Of a DNA stretch of 43,617 bases, positions 23,235 through 31,095 are shown piece after piece (the first letter of the stretch is position 1; every line of letters starts with the position of its first letter). The DNA is taken from the NCBI GenBank assembly GCA_002839315.1, contig PGXV01000008.1, forward strand, positions 1-43,617, written 5' to 3'. This DNA is from Spirochaetae bacterium HGW-Spirochaetae-3 (GTDB lineage: Bacteria; Spirochaetota; Spirochaetia; Treponematales; UBA12059). Both the position numbers and the translations under genes were made by a program. Below the pieces are notes generated by a model. That model was not told where the DNA came from. It ran no database searches and was given only the letters and a program-made list of their open reading frames with translations.

Positions 23235-24389
23235 TCAACGGAGCATCGCGATGAAATCGGCAAGCGCTTGATCGTCGGCAGGAACAGAAATATCACCCGA
23301 GCTGACGCGCCTCGCGAGATCCGAGAGCAGGGTAACGGCATCGTCCGGCAGGCCGGCCGCGACATAGCCGACGCCGCCCTCGGCCAGGCCGAACGTACGG
23401 TAGCCGCCGGCTATCGGAATGCCCGAGACGAGTTCCTGCCCCAGCGCGTAGATCGCCCGGTCGACGCGCTTGAGCATCGACGTAACGATCACCTTGGACA
23501 GCACGGCGTCGGACTGGGCGTCCGAGGCCGCGAGTATCGCCGCCTGGTCGGAGTCGACGCCGATAGCCTTGGCGCCGAACCTGGTCGCCGCGTCGAACAC
23601 GCCGCGGCCCGACGCTCCGGCCGCGTGGTAGACGACGGCGGACTTCACGCGGAAAAGCATCGACGCCATCTCGGCTCCCCTCGCCGGATCGTCGAATCCG
23701 CTCGCGTCGCGGGCCACGAAGGCGGACACGACGCGACCGGGGGCCCTGAGGGCGGGATTGGCGTAGGCGGCGCCCGCGGCGTAGCCGGACAGGAACCGTC
23801 GTATGAGCGGCGTGTCCATGCCGCCGACGAATCCGACCTTCGCGTCGGGGCCGGCGGCCGCGGCGATCAGCCCCGCGTAGGCGCCTACGAGGAACGACCC
23901 CTCGTTCTCGGCGAAACCGACGCAGGTGACGGTAGACCCGGCGTCGAGATCGGGCACGGTTCCGTCTATAAGGGCGAAGTGCGTCCGGGGATAGTCCTTG
24001 GCTACGGAACTGATGGAATCGGCGAAGAGGAATCCGACCGCTATGACCAGATCCCGGCCTTCCTCGGCCAGGCTACGGAGCAACTGCTCCCGATCGGCGC
24101 CGCGATGCTTCGACTCGAGGACCCGTATATCGAGCTTGAATCCGAAATCGGCGTCGGCGTCGTCGCGGATATAGCCGTTCACGTCGCGCGCGAGCATGAC
24201 GAGGCCGTCATACGCCGATCGGTTGAACGACGCGTCGTCGCGACCGCCGACGTCGAAAACGAGCCCGATCGATGGTATGTCCACGGGCGAGGCCGGCCTT
24301 CGCTCGGCTTCCCGCGGGGCGCGAGATCCGCACGACGCGAGCGAGAGTATGCAGGCTAGCGCGGCGGCGAGCGGTCGAATATGCTGCAT
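23235..24389 (-). CDS. Second BMP-family lipoprotein, divergent paralogue
   Basis: A 384-aa lipoprotein of the same family as its neighbour but clearly diverged. The lipobox LSLASC gives a lipidated Cys at residue 20, followed by an Arg/Pro-rich linker. The fold signature IPSIGLVFDVGGRDDASFNR is kept, as are FAENEGSFLVGAYAGL, VGFVGGMDTPLIRRFL and GASGRGVFDAA. An extra region (about residues 80-105, RDDADADFGFKLDI) is absent in the other BMP protein. GGAGG precedes the ATG at 24389, which is why I reject the frame opening at 24437. It follows deoC by 61 bp. It may bind a different nucleoside or serve as a sensor. Confidence 0.9.
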   Translation of the reverse strand: MQHIRPLAAALACILSLASCGSRAPREAERRPASPVDIPSIGLVFDVGGRDDASFNRSAYDGLVMLARDVNGYIRDDADADFGFKLDIRVLESKHRGADREQLLRSLAEEGRDLVIAVGFLFADSISSVAKDYPRTHFALIDGTVPDLDAGSTVTCVGFAENEGSFLVGAYAGLIAAAAGPDAKVGFVGGMDTPLIRRFLSGYAAGAAYANPALRAPGRVVSAFVARDASGFDDPARGAEMASMLFRVKSAVVYHAAGASGRGVFDAATRFGAKAIGVDSDQAAILAASDAQSDAVLSKVIVTSMLKRVDRAIYALGQELVSGIPIAGGYRTFGLAEGGVGYVAAGLPDDAVTLLSDLARRVSSGDISVPADDQALADFIAMLR

Positions 24390-24450
24390 GGCGATCCTCC
24401 GCCCCCAGTATAACCCGGTATAAGCCCGGCCGCGCAAGGAAAAACCCGGC

Positions 24451-25122
24451 CTATTCGGGTAGTTCGCTGACTATTGCCACGCCGCTCGACGCTCCGAGCC
24501 TGTCGGCGCCGGCGTCGAGCATCTGGATGGCGTCGTGGTAGCTACGGATACCGCCCGAGGCCTTGACCTTGAGCCTGTCGCCTACGGTCTGTTTCATCAG
24601 CTTTACGTCGTCGGCGGTCGCTCCGCCCGTGCCGAAGCCGGTACTCGTCTTGACGAAGTGCGCGCCCGCCTTGGCGGCCGCCTCGCAGGCGCGTACCTTC
24701 TCGGCGTCGGTCAGGTAGCAGGTCTCGATGATCACCTTGACGGTCGCGTTGCCGGCGGCCTTGACGACCTGCCGTATATCGTCCTCGACGATCTTCCAGT
24801 CGCCCGCCTTGGCGGCGCCCAGGTTGATCACCATGTCCACCTCGTCGGCGCCCTGCTTGACGGCGAGCGCGGCCTCCGCGGCCTTCGTCTCCGACGCGTT
24901 GGCGCCGAGGGGGAACCCGATGACCGTGCAGACGAGGACCTTGGAGCTCTGGAGCTCGCGCGCGCAGAGCGGTACCCAGCAGGGATTGACGCAGACGCTC
25001 GCGAAGCCGTTGGCCTTGGCCTCCACGCACAGTTCCCGTACCTGCTGCTCCGTCGCGATGGCCTTCAGGATCGTATGGTCGATTGTCTTGGCGATACTCG
25101 CCTTGGTCCACTCTTTGTTCAT
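24451..25122 (-). CDS. deoC: Deoxyribose-phosphate aldolase
   Basis: A 223-aa class I aldolase that splits 2-deoxyribose-5-phosphate into glyceraldehyde-3-phosphate and acetaldehyde. The Schiff-base lysine is in [15 protein letters not shown], the second catalytic lysine in [12 protein letters not shown], and the acidic residue in [21 protein letters not shown] at the N terminus is also conserved. Length is normal for the family. AAGGAG lies eight bases before the ATG. It sits directly after the HD-domain gene (16-bp gap) and before a nucleoside-binding lipoprotein. So the cluster couples nucleoside uptake with breakdown of the deoxyribose part. Confidence 0.95.
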   Translation of the reverse strand: MNKEWTKASIAKTIDHTILKAIATEQQVRELCVEAKANGFASVCVNPCWVPLCARELQSSKVLVCTVIGFPLGANASETKAAEAALAVKQGADEVDMVINLGAAKAGDWKIVEDDIRQVVKAAGNATVKVIIETCYLTDAEKVRACEAAAKAGAHFVKTSTGFGTGGATADDVKLMKQTVGDRLKVKASGGIRSYHDAIQMLDAGADRLGASSGVAIVSELPE

Positions 25123-25138
25123 GGTACTGGCTCCTTGT

Positions 25139-25750
25139 TCATATCTCGAAACGACGCGCGAGGAATTCCCTGCGCGTGGCGACGAGCTCGACGAGCTCGG
25201 CGAGCATATCCTTGTTGACCTTCTCGGCGATCGGGTAGATGAAACGTTCCGTCTCGTCCGAATAGCGCCGGATGAAGGCGATATCCGTCGTATACCCGAG
25301 CGAAATCATGTTGCTTATCCTGTCGGCGCTCTTGAGGACCAGGGCCTTCTGGCTGCCGTACTCCAGTATGCGCGACAGGAACGCCTCCTTCGTCTCTACG
25401 GGGCGCCTCGTCACCTCGAGGACGAGCTGGTAGACGGCCTGGCTCTCCTCGTCTATCTCGAGGATGCGCTCCCTATCCAGTTCGGGCACGTCCTCGACGA
25501 GGTCGTGTATCACGGCGGCCTTCAGGAGCACCGAATCGATATAGCCGTAGTCCATCAGGATACCGAAGGTATCGATCTGGTGCCGGAACATGTTGCCGCC
25601 CGAGCGGCGGCGCTTGCCTATAAGGACGGTAGCGAGCTGGATATACGGGGCCAGGTGCATGTTCTTGAGGCGTATCATCTCCTCCTCGGCCATCGTCTCG
25701 GCCCGCGGAGGTTCCGCCGCGGGGCGAAGCGGACGCCCCTTCCTGTCCAT
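25139..25750 (-). CDS. RelA/SpoT-type HD-domain protein
   Basis: A 203-aa single-domain protein resembling the hydrolase half of RelA/SpoT and the small alarmone hydrolases. The motifs are [20 protein letters not shown] (first His), [15 protein letters not shown] (HD pair with the ED that binds Mn2+) and [14 protein letters not shown] (the last conserved Asp). This suggests hydrolysis of (p)ppGpp or a related nucleotide 3'-pyrophosphate, as inference from the family. The synthetase domain is absent. The start at 25750 follows a GGGGGCGGC stretch, a weak ribosome site. It begins 9 bp after valS and is clearly in the same operon. Confidence 0.82.
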   Translation of the reverse strand: MDRKGRPLRPAAEPPRAETMAEEEMIRLKNMHLAPYIQLATVLIGKRRRSGGNMFRHQIDTFGILMDYGYIDSVLLKAAVIHDLVEDVPELDRERILEIDEESQAVYQLVLEVTRRPVETKEAFLSRILEYGSQKALVLKSADRISNMISLGYTTDIAFIRRYSDETERFIYPIAEKVNKDMLAELVELVATRREFLARRFEI

Positions 25751-25758
25751 GCCGCCCC

Positions 25759-28404
25759 CTACGCCAGGTCCGCGAGATACTTCTCGAGCTTGGCCGCGCG
25801 TACCTCCGCGTCCTTGAGCTTCTGCCGCTCCTTTTCCACTACGTCGGCCGGCGCGCTGGCGACGAAGGCCTCGTTGCCCAGCTTGGCCTGGGTACGCGTC
25901 ACGTACTGGCGCTCCTTCTCGACCTCCTTGGAGAACCGGGCGGCGAGCTGCGAGGCATCGACCGCCTCCCTGGCGAAGACGTAGGCCTCGAAGCCCCTGC
26001 CGGCGAGGGCGAGGGCCCCGGACGGTTTCGCCGCGGCGAATTCCACCCCGGAAGCGCCCGCGAGCAGGGCGACGAGCCCGGCGTTACGGGCGAAGAACTC
26101 GGCGCCGCCGAAGCCGTCGTCGAAGCGCACCGCGACGCGGAGCTTCTTCTCCGGCGCTATGCCGAACTCGCTACGGAGGCTACGCACTATCGTGACCAGC
26201 TCCTTGAGCGCGACGAAATCGGCGTCCAGCGCGAGGTCGCGGCGCGAGGCCAGGTCCTCGGGATAGGGCCTGGCGATCAGCCGGCCGCTCGCGTTGGGCA
26301 GCTTGCCGTATATCTCCTCGGTGACGAAGGGCAGGAACGGATGGAGCAGGGCCAGCGATTCCTCGAGCACGGACAGGAGCACGGTGACGGCCCGATCCTT
26401 CTCGGCGGCGTCGTCGGAGCGCGTAGAGAGCTTGGTGGCCTCCACGTACCAGTCGCAGAAATCGTTCCAGAAATACTCGTAGGCGGCGCCGGCGGCGTCG
26501 TTGAAACGATACGAAGCCAGGGCTTCGCGTATCTGTACGGCGGCCGAGTTGAGCCGCTGGTATATCCAGCGGTCGACGTCGTTAAGCGCCGGTTCGGCGA
26601 CGAACTCGCGCCCCTCGAGGTTCATCAGGATGTAGCGGCTGGCGTTCCACACCTTGTTGGCGAACTTGGAGCCTAGCTTGAAGTCATCCTTGTTGATAAG
26701 GATGTCCTGGGTCGAGGTGTAGAGGAACGCGAGCGTGAACTTGAGCGCGTCCGCGCCGAACTCGTCGACGATTTCCAGGGGGTCGAGCCCGTTGCCCAGC
26801 GACTTGGACATCTTGCGGCCCTGCTTGTCGCGGACCAGGGTCGTCATGCAGACGTCGCGGAACGGCACCTGGCCGGTGAACTCGAGCCCTGCCATGATCA
26901 TCCTGGCCACCCAGAAGAAGATGATGTCGAAGCCGGTAAGGAGCGTCGTCGTCGGGTAGAATTTCCTGAAGTCGGCGGTTTCCGAGGGCCATCCGAGGGT
27001 GCTGAACGGCCACAGCCAGCTACTGAACCAGGTATCGAGCACGTCCTCGTCCTGCGTCAGCTCCGTCGACTTGCAGAAGGGGCACTCGAGGGGATCCTCC
27101 CTCGCGACGACGGTCTTGCCGCAATGCGCGCAGTGCCACGCGGGGATGCGGTGGCCCCACCACAGCTGCCGGCTGATGCACCAGTCGCGTATGTTCGTAA
27201 GCCAGTTCTCGTAGGTGTTCTCCCAGCGCTGAGGGTAGAACCGTATCTCCCCGGCGCGCCAGGCGGCGAGCGCCTTGTCGGCGAGCGGTCGCATCTTGAC
27301 GAACCACTGCTTGGACAGGAACGGCTCGACCACCGTATGGCAGCGGTAGCAGTGCCCGACCGCGTGGGTGATCGCTTCTTTCTTTATGAACAGGCCGAGC
27401 GCCTCCAGGTCCTCGACGACGAGGCCGCGCGCGTCCTTGGCCTTGAGGCCGCGGTACTTCGCGGGACAGTTGTCGTTCATCGTACCGTCGGGGTTGAGGA
27501 TATTGACGCGCGGCAGGTCGTGCCTCCGGCCGACCTCGAAGTCGTTGGGATCGTGCGCGGGCGTTATCTTGACGAGGCCGGTGCCGAACGCGCGGTCGAC
27601 GTACGCGTCGGCTATCATCGGTATGGTACGGTCGGTCAGCGGCAGGCGGAGCATGGCCCCCGCCAGGGACGTATAGCGCTCGTCGTCGGGATGATAGGCG
27701 ACGGCGGTATCGCCCAACAGGGTCTCGGGCCGCGTCGTCGCTATCTCTATGTACTTGGGCCCCCCGGCGGGCGGGTCGACGATCTCGTAGCGGATATGGT
27801 ACATGGCGCCGGCCTCGTCGGCGTGCTCCACCTCGTCGTCGGACAGCGCGGTGCCGCAGGACGGGCACCAGTTTACCAGGTACTCGCCCTTATAGACGAG
27901 GCCTCGCTCGTACAGCGTCACGAAGACGTCGCGGACGGCCTTGGACAGGCCGTCGTCGAGGGTAAAACGCTCGCGGCTCCAGTCGCAGGACGAGCCTATC
28001 TTCTCCAGCTGTTTCTTGATGATGTCGTGGTGCTCGTTCGCGACCTTCCAGGTCTCTTCCACGAACTTCTCGCGGCCCAGCTCGCGGCGGTCTATACCCT
28101 TGGCGCGCAGCTTCTTCTCGACGACGTGCTGGGTCGCGATGCCGGCGTGGTCGGTTCCGGGCACCCAGAGCGTCGGCTCGCCGCACATGCGATGGAAACG
28201 CATCAGGATATCGGGCATCGCGTTGTTGAGTCCGTGGCCCATGTGCAGGACGCCGGTGACGTTAGGAGGGGGCATTACCATGACGAAGGGCTTCTTCCCG
28301 TTAGGCGCTACGGGCGCGAAATGCCCCTCCGCCTGCCAGGCCGCGTACACGCGGTCCTCGAATTCCTTTGGGTCGTAAGCCTTGGCCAGTTCGACGGCTT
28401 TCAT
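25759..28404 (-). CDS. valS: Valyl-tRNA synthetase
   Basis: An 881-aa class I synthetase that charges tRNA-Val. It has the HIGH-type motif PPPNVTGVLHMGHGLNN near residue 45, the editing CP1 domain in the middle (TTRPETLLGDTAVAYHPDDE), a zinc-binding-type pair in WHCAHCGKTVVAREDPLECPFC, and the KMSKSLGNGLDPLE signature near residue 527. The C-terminal coiled arm (about residues 820-881, rich in Lys and Glu) is typical of bacterial ValRS. Length is normal. GGAGG lies nine bases before the ATG. The gene leads an operon with the HD-domain gene, deoC and the second BMP gene. Confidence 0.97.
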   Translation of the reverse strand: MKAVELAKAYDPKEFEDRVYAAWQAEGHFAPVAPNGKKPFVMVMPPPNVTGVLHMGHGLNNAMPDILMRFHRMCGEPTLWVPGTDHAGIATQHVVEKKLRAKGIDRRELGREKFVEETWKVANEHHDIIKKQLEKIGSSCDWSRERFTLDDGLSKAVRDVFVTLYERGLVYKGEYLVNWCPSCGTALSDDEVEHADEAGAMYHIRYEIVDPPAGGPKYIEIATTRPETLLGDTAVAYHPDDERYTSLAGAMLRLPLTDRTIPMIADAYVDRAFGTGLVKITPAHDPNDFEVGRRHDLPRVNILNPDGTMNDNCPAKYRGLKAKDARGLVVEDLEALGLFIKKEAITHAVGHCYRCHTVVEPFLSKQWFVKMRPLADKALAAWRAGEIRFYPQRWENTYENWLTNIRDWCISRQLWWGHRIPAWHCAHCGKTVVAREDPLECPFCKSTELTQDEDVLDTWFSSWLWPFSTLGWPSETADFRKFYPTTTLLTGFDIIFFWVARMIMAGLEFTGQVPFRDVCMTTLVRDKQGRKMSKSLGNGLDPLEIVDEFGADALKFTLAFLYTSTQDILINKDDFKLGSKFANKVWNASRYILMNLEGREFVAEPALNDVDRWIYQRLNSAAVQIREALASYRFNDAAGAAYEYFWNDFCDWYVEATKLSTRSDDAAEKDRAVTVLLSVLEESLALLHPFLPFVTEEIYGKLPNASGRLIARPYPEDLASRRDLALDADFVALKELVTIVRSLRSEFGIAPEKKLRVAVRFDDGFGGAEFFARNAGLVALLAGASGVEFAAAKPSGALALAGRGFEAYVFAREAVDASQLAARFSKEVEKERQYVTRTQAKLGNEAFVASAPADVVEKERQKLKDAEVRAAKLEKYLADLA

Positions 28405-28437
28405 GGGTAGGTTCCTCCGATGCTTCTCGTATCGAAC

Positions 28438-28466
28438 ACTGTACCAAAAAGCCTACGGCTGTGCAA
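28438..28466 (-). promoter_or_regulatory. Promoter of the valS operon
   Basis: The minus strand reads TTGCAC (28466-28461), a 17-bp spacer and TACAGT (28443-28438). The 5' UTR is about 27 nt and contains the GGAGG ribosome site of valS. Confidence 0.55.
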
Positions 28467-28519
28467 AGGGCCGGACCGTGGTATGGTATGCTCCGTTCCG
28501 CAAGCCAAAGGAGGCCCCC

Positions 28520-29746
28520 TTGAATCGCATGGAGAACTACGCCCGGCTCCTCGTCCGGGTAGGAATCAACCTTCAGAAGAGCCAGACGCTCGTCATCGCG
28601 TCGCCGATCGACTGCGCGGAGTTCGCGCGCGTGGCCCAGGCAGAGGCCTACCGGGCCGGCGCCCGCGAGGTAGTCATGCGCTGGATCGACGAGAAGTCGG
28701 CCAAGATAACCTACGACATGGCGCCTGACGCCATCTTCGACGAATTCCCGTCATGGGCCAAAGAATTCTTCAATGGATACGCCGACTCGGGCGCCGCGTT
28801 CCTGACTATCCACGCGTCGGATCCCGAGCTTATGAAGGACGTCGACCCCAAGCGTATCAGCCGCCTCTCCAAGGCGCGCAACATCGCCCTCGAACGCTTC
28901 CGCATGCTGCAGATGAGCAACAAATCCGTCTGGTGCGTAGCGTCGGTCCCGACGCCGGCATGGGCTACGAAGGTCTTCCCCGGCGTACCCGCGGCACAGG
29001 CCGTAGACGCGTTGTGGGACGCCATCTACAAGGCCGTCCGGGTCGATCGGGACGATCCCGTCCAGGCGTGGCGCGACCATCAGGCCGCCCTCGACCTCAG
29101 GCTCGCGTTCCTCAACGGCCACGCCTTCTCCGCCCTGCGCTACAAGAACGGCCGTGGCACCGACCTGACGGTAGCCCTGCCCAAGGGCCACGTCTGGTGG
29201 GGCGGCGGCGACCGTTACGAGGAAGGCGGATACGTCTTCGTGCCCAACATGCCGACCGAGGAAGTCTTCACGATGCCCCGCCGCGACGGCGCCAACGGCA
29301 GGATCGTCGCCTCCATGCCGCTCAACCATAACGGCAACCTGATAGAGGACTTCTGGTTCCGCCTCGAGGACGGCCTCGTCGTCGACTTCGGAGCGGGCAA
29401 GGGCGCGGACACCCTCAAGGAGCTGCTGGACACCGACGAGGGCGCCAGGCGCCTGGGAGAGGTCGCGCTCGTCCCCTTCGACTCGCCGATATCGAACCTG
29501 GGCATACTGTTCTACAACACCCTGTTCGACGAGAACGCGTCATGCCATTTCGCCCTCGGCAAGGCCTACCCCACGTGCCTTTCGGGCGGCACCGACATGG
29601 ACGAGAAGGCCCTGCTGGCCGCCGGAGTCAACGACTCGCTGACCCACGTGGACTTCATGGTCGGCAGCGCCGACCTCGAGATAACGGGCATAGGGCCTGA
29701 CGGCGCCGAAGTGCCCGTCTTCAGGAACGGGAACTTCGCGTTCTAG
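28520..29746 (+). CDS. M29-family aminopeptidase
   Basis: A 408-aa metallo-aminopeptidase of the thermophilic (AmpS/PepS) family that removes N-terminal residues using two metal ions. Typical blocks are NHNGNLIEDFWFRLEDGLVVDF (metal-ligand Glu, about residues 270-290), LFDENASCHFALGKAYPTCL (His and Tyr) and GVNDSLTHVDFMVGSADLEI (His and Asp). I chose a TTG at 28520 because AAAGGAGG lies just five bases upstream. The ATG at 28529 would be 14 bases away. The frame opens far upstream at 28382 but overlaps the divergent valS 5' end. The gene is monocistronic, and no signal peptide is present, so it acts in the cytoplasm. Confidence 0.88.
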   Translation: MNRMENYARLLVRVGINLQKSQTLVIASPIDCAEFARVAQAEAYRAGAREVVMRWIDEKSAKITYDMAPDAIFDEFPSWAKEFFNGYADSGAAFLTIHASDPELMKDVDPKRISRLSKARNIALERFRMLQMSNKSVWCVASVPTPAWATKVFPGVPAAQAVDALWDAIYKAVRVDRDDPVQAWRDHQAALDLRLAFLNGHAFSALRYKNGRGTDLTVALPKGHVWWGGGDRYEEGGYVFVPNMPTEEVFTMPRRDGANGRIVASMPLNHNGNLIEDFWFRLEDGLVVDFGAGKGADTLKELLDTDEGARRLGEVALVPFDSPISNLGILFYNTLFDENASCHFALGKAYPTCLSGGTDMDEKALLAAGVNDSLTHVDFMVGSADLEITGIGPDGAEVPVFRNGNFAF

Positions 29747-29751
29747 CGCGG

Positions 29752-29785
29752 CGCGCGGCGGGCCCCGGCAGGGAAACGCCGCGCG
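29752..29785 (+). terminator. Possible terminator hairpin after the aminopeptidase gene
   Basis: A 9-bp stem (cgcgcggcg, 29752-29760, with cgccgcgcg, 29777-29785) and a 16-nt loop directly after the stop. There is no U-run, so the call is weak. Confidence 0.35.
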
Positions 29786-29802
29786 GGTATCAGGCCGGGA
29801 AT

Positions 29803-29830
29803 TTGCATTGCTCGGTCTCCGCATTATACT
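29803..29830 (+). promoter_or_regulatory. Promoter of the exported protein gene, leaderless type
   Basis: TTGCAT (29803-29808), a 16-bp spacer and TATACT (29825-29830). The -10 box ends six bases before the ATG at 29837. GGAGG occurs between them but only one base from the ATG, too close to work as a ribosome site. Confidence 0.5.
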
Positions 29831-29836
29831 GGAGGC

Positions 29837-30622
29837 ATGAAACCGAGAACGATCGCGATCGCCACGCTCGCCGTCCTGTTCGCCGCGAAGGCTACCGCCG
29901 CCTACGGGCAGGGGCGATTCCGCAACATAAGTTCTGTCGAATTCGACTATTACAGCGACGAGCGCTACGGCCTGGTCTGGGAGGACGTGTTCATCAGCCC
30001 GCTGCCGTCGGGGTTCTACCTCCTCACCGCGGCCGAGGGCACCAATACCAGTTTCTCCGACGCGACCGGCGCCCGCCTCGGGCTGGCGTTCGACCTGCCC
30101 GGGGACTTCTACGGCGAGGGCTCCTACACCCTCGAATACGACTGGGGCGAGGAGAGCCTCCTGCATACGGCGCTCCTCTCCGCGACCTACGAGTCGGGGT
30201 CGGCGATGGCCGGCTTGTCCCTGACGGGAGAGTTCACCGATTCGAGCGCGGGAGGGATCGTATCCCCTTCGCTACGGTACGCCCTGATGCCCAGGCTCGC
30301 CATCGGGACGACGGTGTTCATGGCCTTCCACCACTACGTCCCGGACGGTAACTACTTCAACTTCGCGATGCTCGGAACCGGCGAGTACGCCCTGGCGCCG
30401 AAGATATGGGCATCGCTCGGGGGTACCTTCAGCACGGTCTACGAGCCGGAGAACCAGTTCGAGAAATGGTCCGTCCTCGGCGGGATCACCGTAAGGCCGA
30501 CGGCCGCCGTATCGGTCAAGTCCCAGGTCGAATACACCAACGCGATGCGCGCGGAGGTCAATCCCCACGAGATCGTATCCATGCTGCTCGTGCTGGACAT
30601 CAAGTTACGCCGCGGTGAATGA
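29837..30622 (+). CDS. Exported protein, probable outer-membrane beta-barrel
   Basis: A 261-aa protein with a clear signal peptide (about residues 1-22, MKPRTIAIATLAVLFAAKATA, cleavage after Ala-x-Ala). The rest alternates polar and aromatic/hydrophobic residues (GFYLLTAAEGTNTSF, SYTLEYDW, YALAPKIWASLGGTFS), as in transmembrane beta-strands. The last residues, MLLVLDIKLRRGE, are not a classic C-terminal Phe signature, so barrel assembly by BAM is uncertain. I do not recognise a family. Similar small exported proteins are frequent in spirochaetes. It is monocistronic, between the aminopeptidase and the partner-switch operon. Confidence 0.7.
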   Translation: MKPRTIAIATLAVLFAAKATAAYGQGRFRNISSVEFDYYSDERYGLVWEDVFISPLPSGFYLLTAAEGTNTSFSDATGARLGLAFDLPGDFYGEGSYTLEYDWGEESLLHTALLSATYESGSAMAGLSLTGEFTDSSAGGIVSPSLRYALMPRLAIGTTVFMAFHHYVPDGNYFNFAMLGTGEYALAPKIWASLGGTFSTVYEPENQFEKWSVLGGITVRPTAAVSVKSQVEYTNAMRAEVNPHEIVSMLLVLDIKLRRGE

Positions 30623-30749
30623 GCGGCGCCGCGGCGGAACCGAGGCTCCGGAATGACGCTATTTAATGACAGCGCTTCTACTCCCCGTATAGTATACTGG
30701 TAACGGCCGCGGGGCCCAGGCCGGCCCCATCCTTCGTACGGGAGGTACC

Positions 30750-31082
30750 ATGACCGCAGAGACGATAAGCGGCGCGCTCGTCATGACGCCGGGGATCAAG
30801 CATCTCGACACCCTGAGCGCCAGGGAATTCTCGGTAGAATACGGCCCGGCCGCCGCCGGGTCGGAAATCGTCATACTTGACTTGAAGCTCGTGCAGTTCG
30901 TAGACAGCACGGGCCTCGGAGCCATCCTCGATCTCGTCCGGGACACCATAGCCCGAGACGCGAGGATAGCCATATGCGGCGCCCAGCCGTCGGTCAAGGT
31001 ACTGTTCAGGATGGTCCAGCTCGCCAAGCTCGTGACGATATTCGATACGCGGGATATGGCCCTGGCCTGGGCGGGTAGCTGA
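30750..31082 (+). CDS. STAS-domain anti-sigma factor antagonist
   Basis: A 110-aa protein made of one STAS domain, the fold of SpoIIAA/RsbV. The phosphorylatable serine lies in QFVDSTGLGAILDLV (Ser-52), with the DS/TGLG pattern intact. In such switches the unphosphorylated form captures a kinase/anti-sigma partner, and phosphorylation frees it. The GGAGG-type site GGGAGGTACC precedes the ATG. It is the first gene of the operon with the phosphatase/kinase and the HEAT-glycosyltransferase. TATAGTATACT near 30688-30698 may be its -10 box. No good -35 box was found. Confidence 0.9.
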   Translation: MTAETISGALVMTPGIKHLDTLSAREFSVEYGPAAAGSEIVILDLKLVQFVDSTGLGAILDLVRDTIARDARIAICGAQPSVKVLFRMVQLAKLVTIFDTRDMALAWAGS

Positions 31083-31095
31083 TGCCGTCGGTACC

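Noticed and set aside
23190-24359. 389-aa plus-strand ORF opposite the second BMP gene
   Set aside because: It is the reverse shadow of a clear lipoprotein gene, with Arg/Gly-rich low-complexity translation typical of antisense frames in GC-rich DNA.
27124-28410. 428-aa plus-strand ORF opposite valS
   Set aside because: Antisense shadow of valS, with no ribosome site or recognisable domain.
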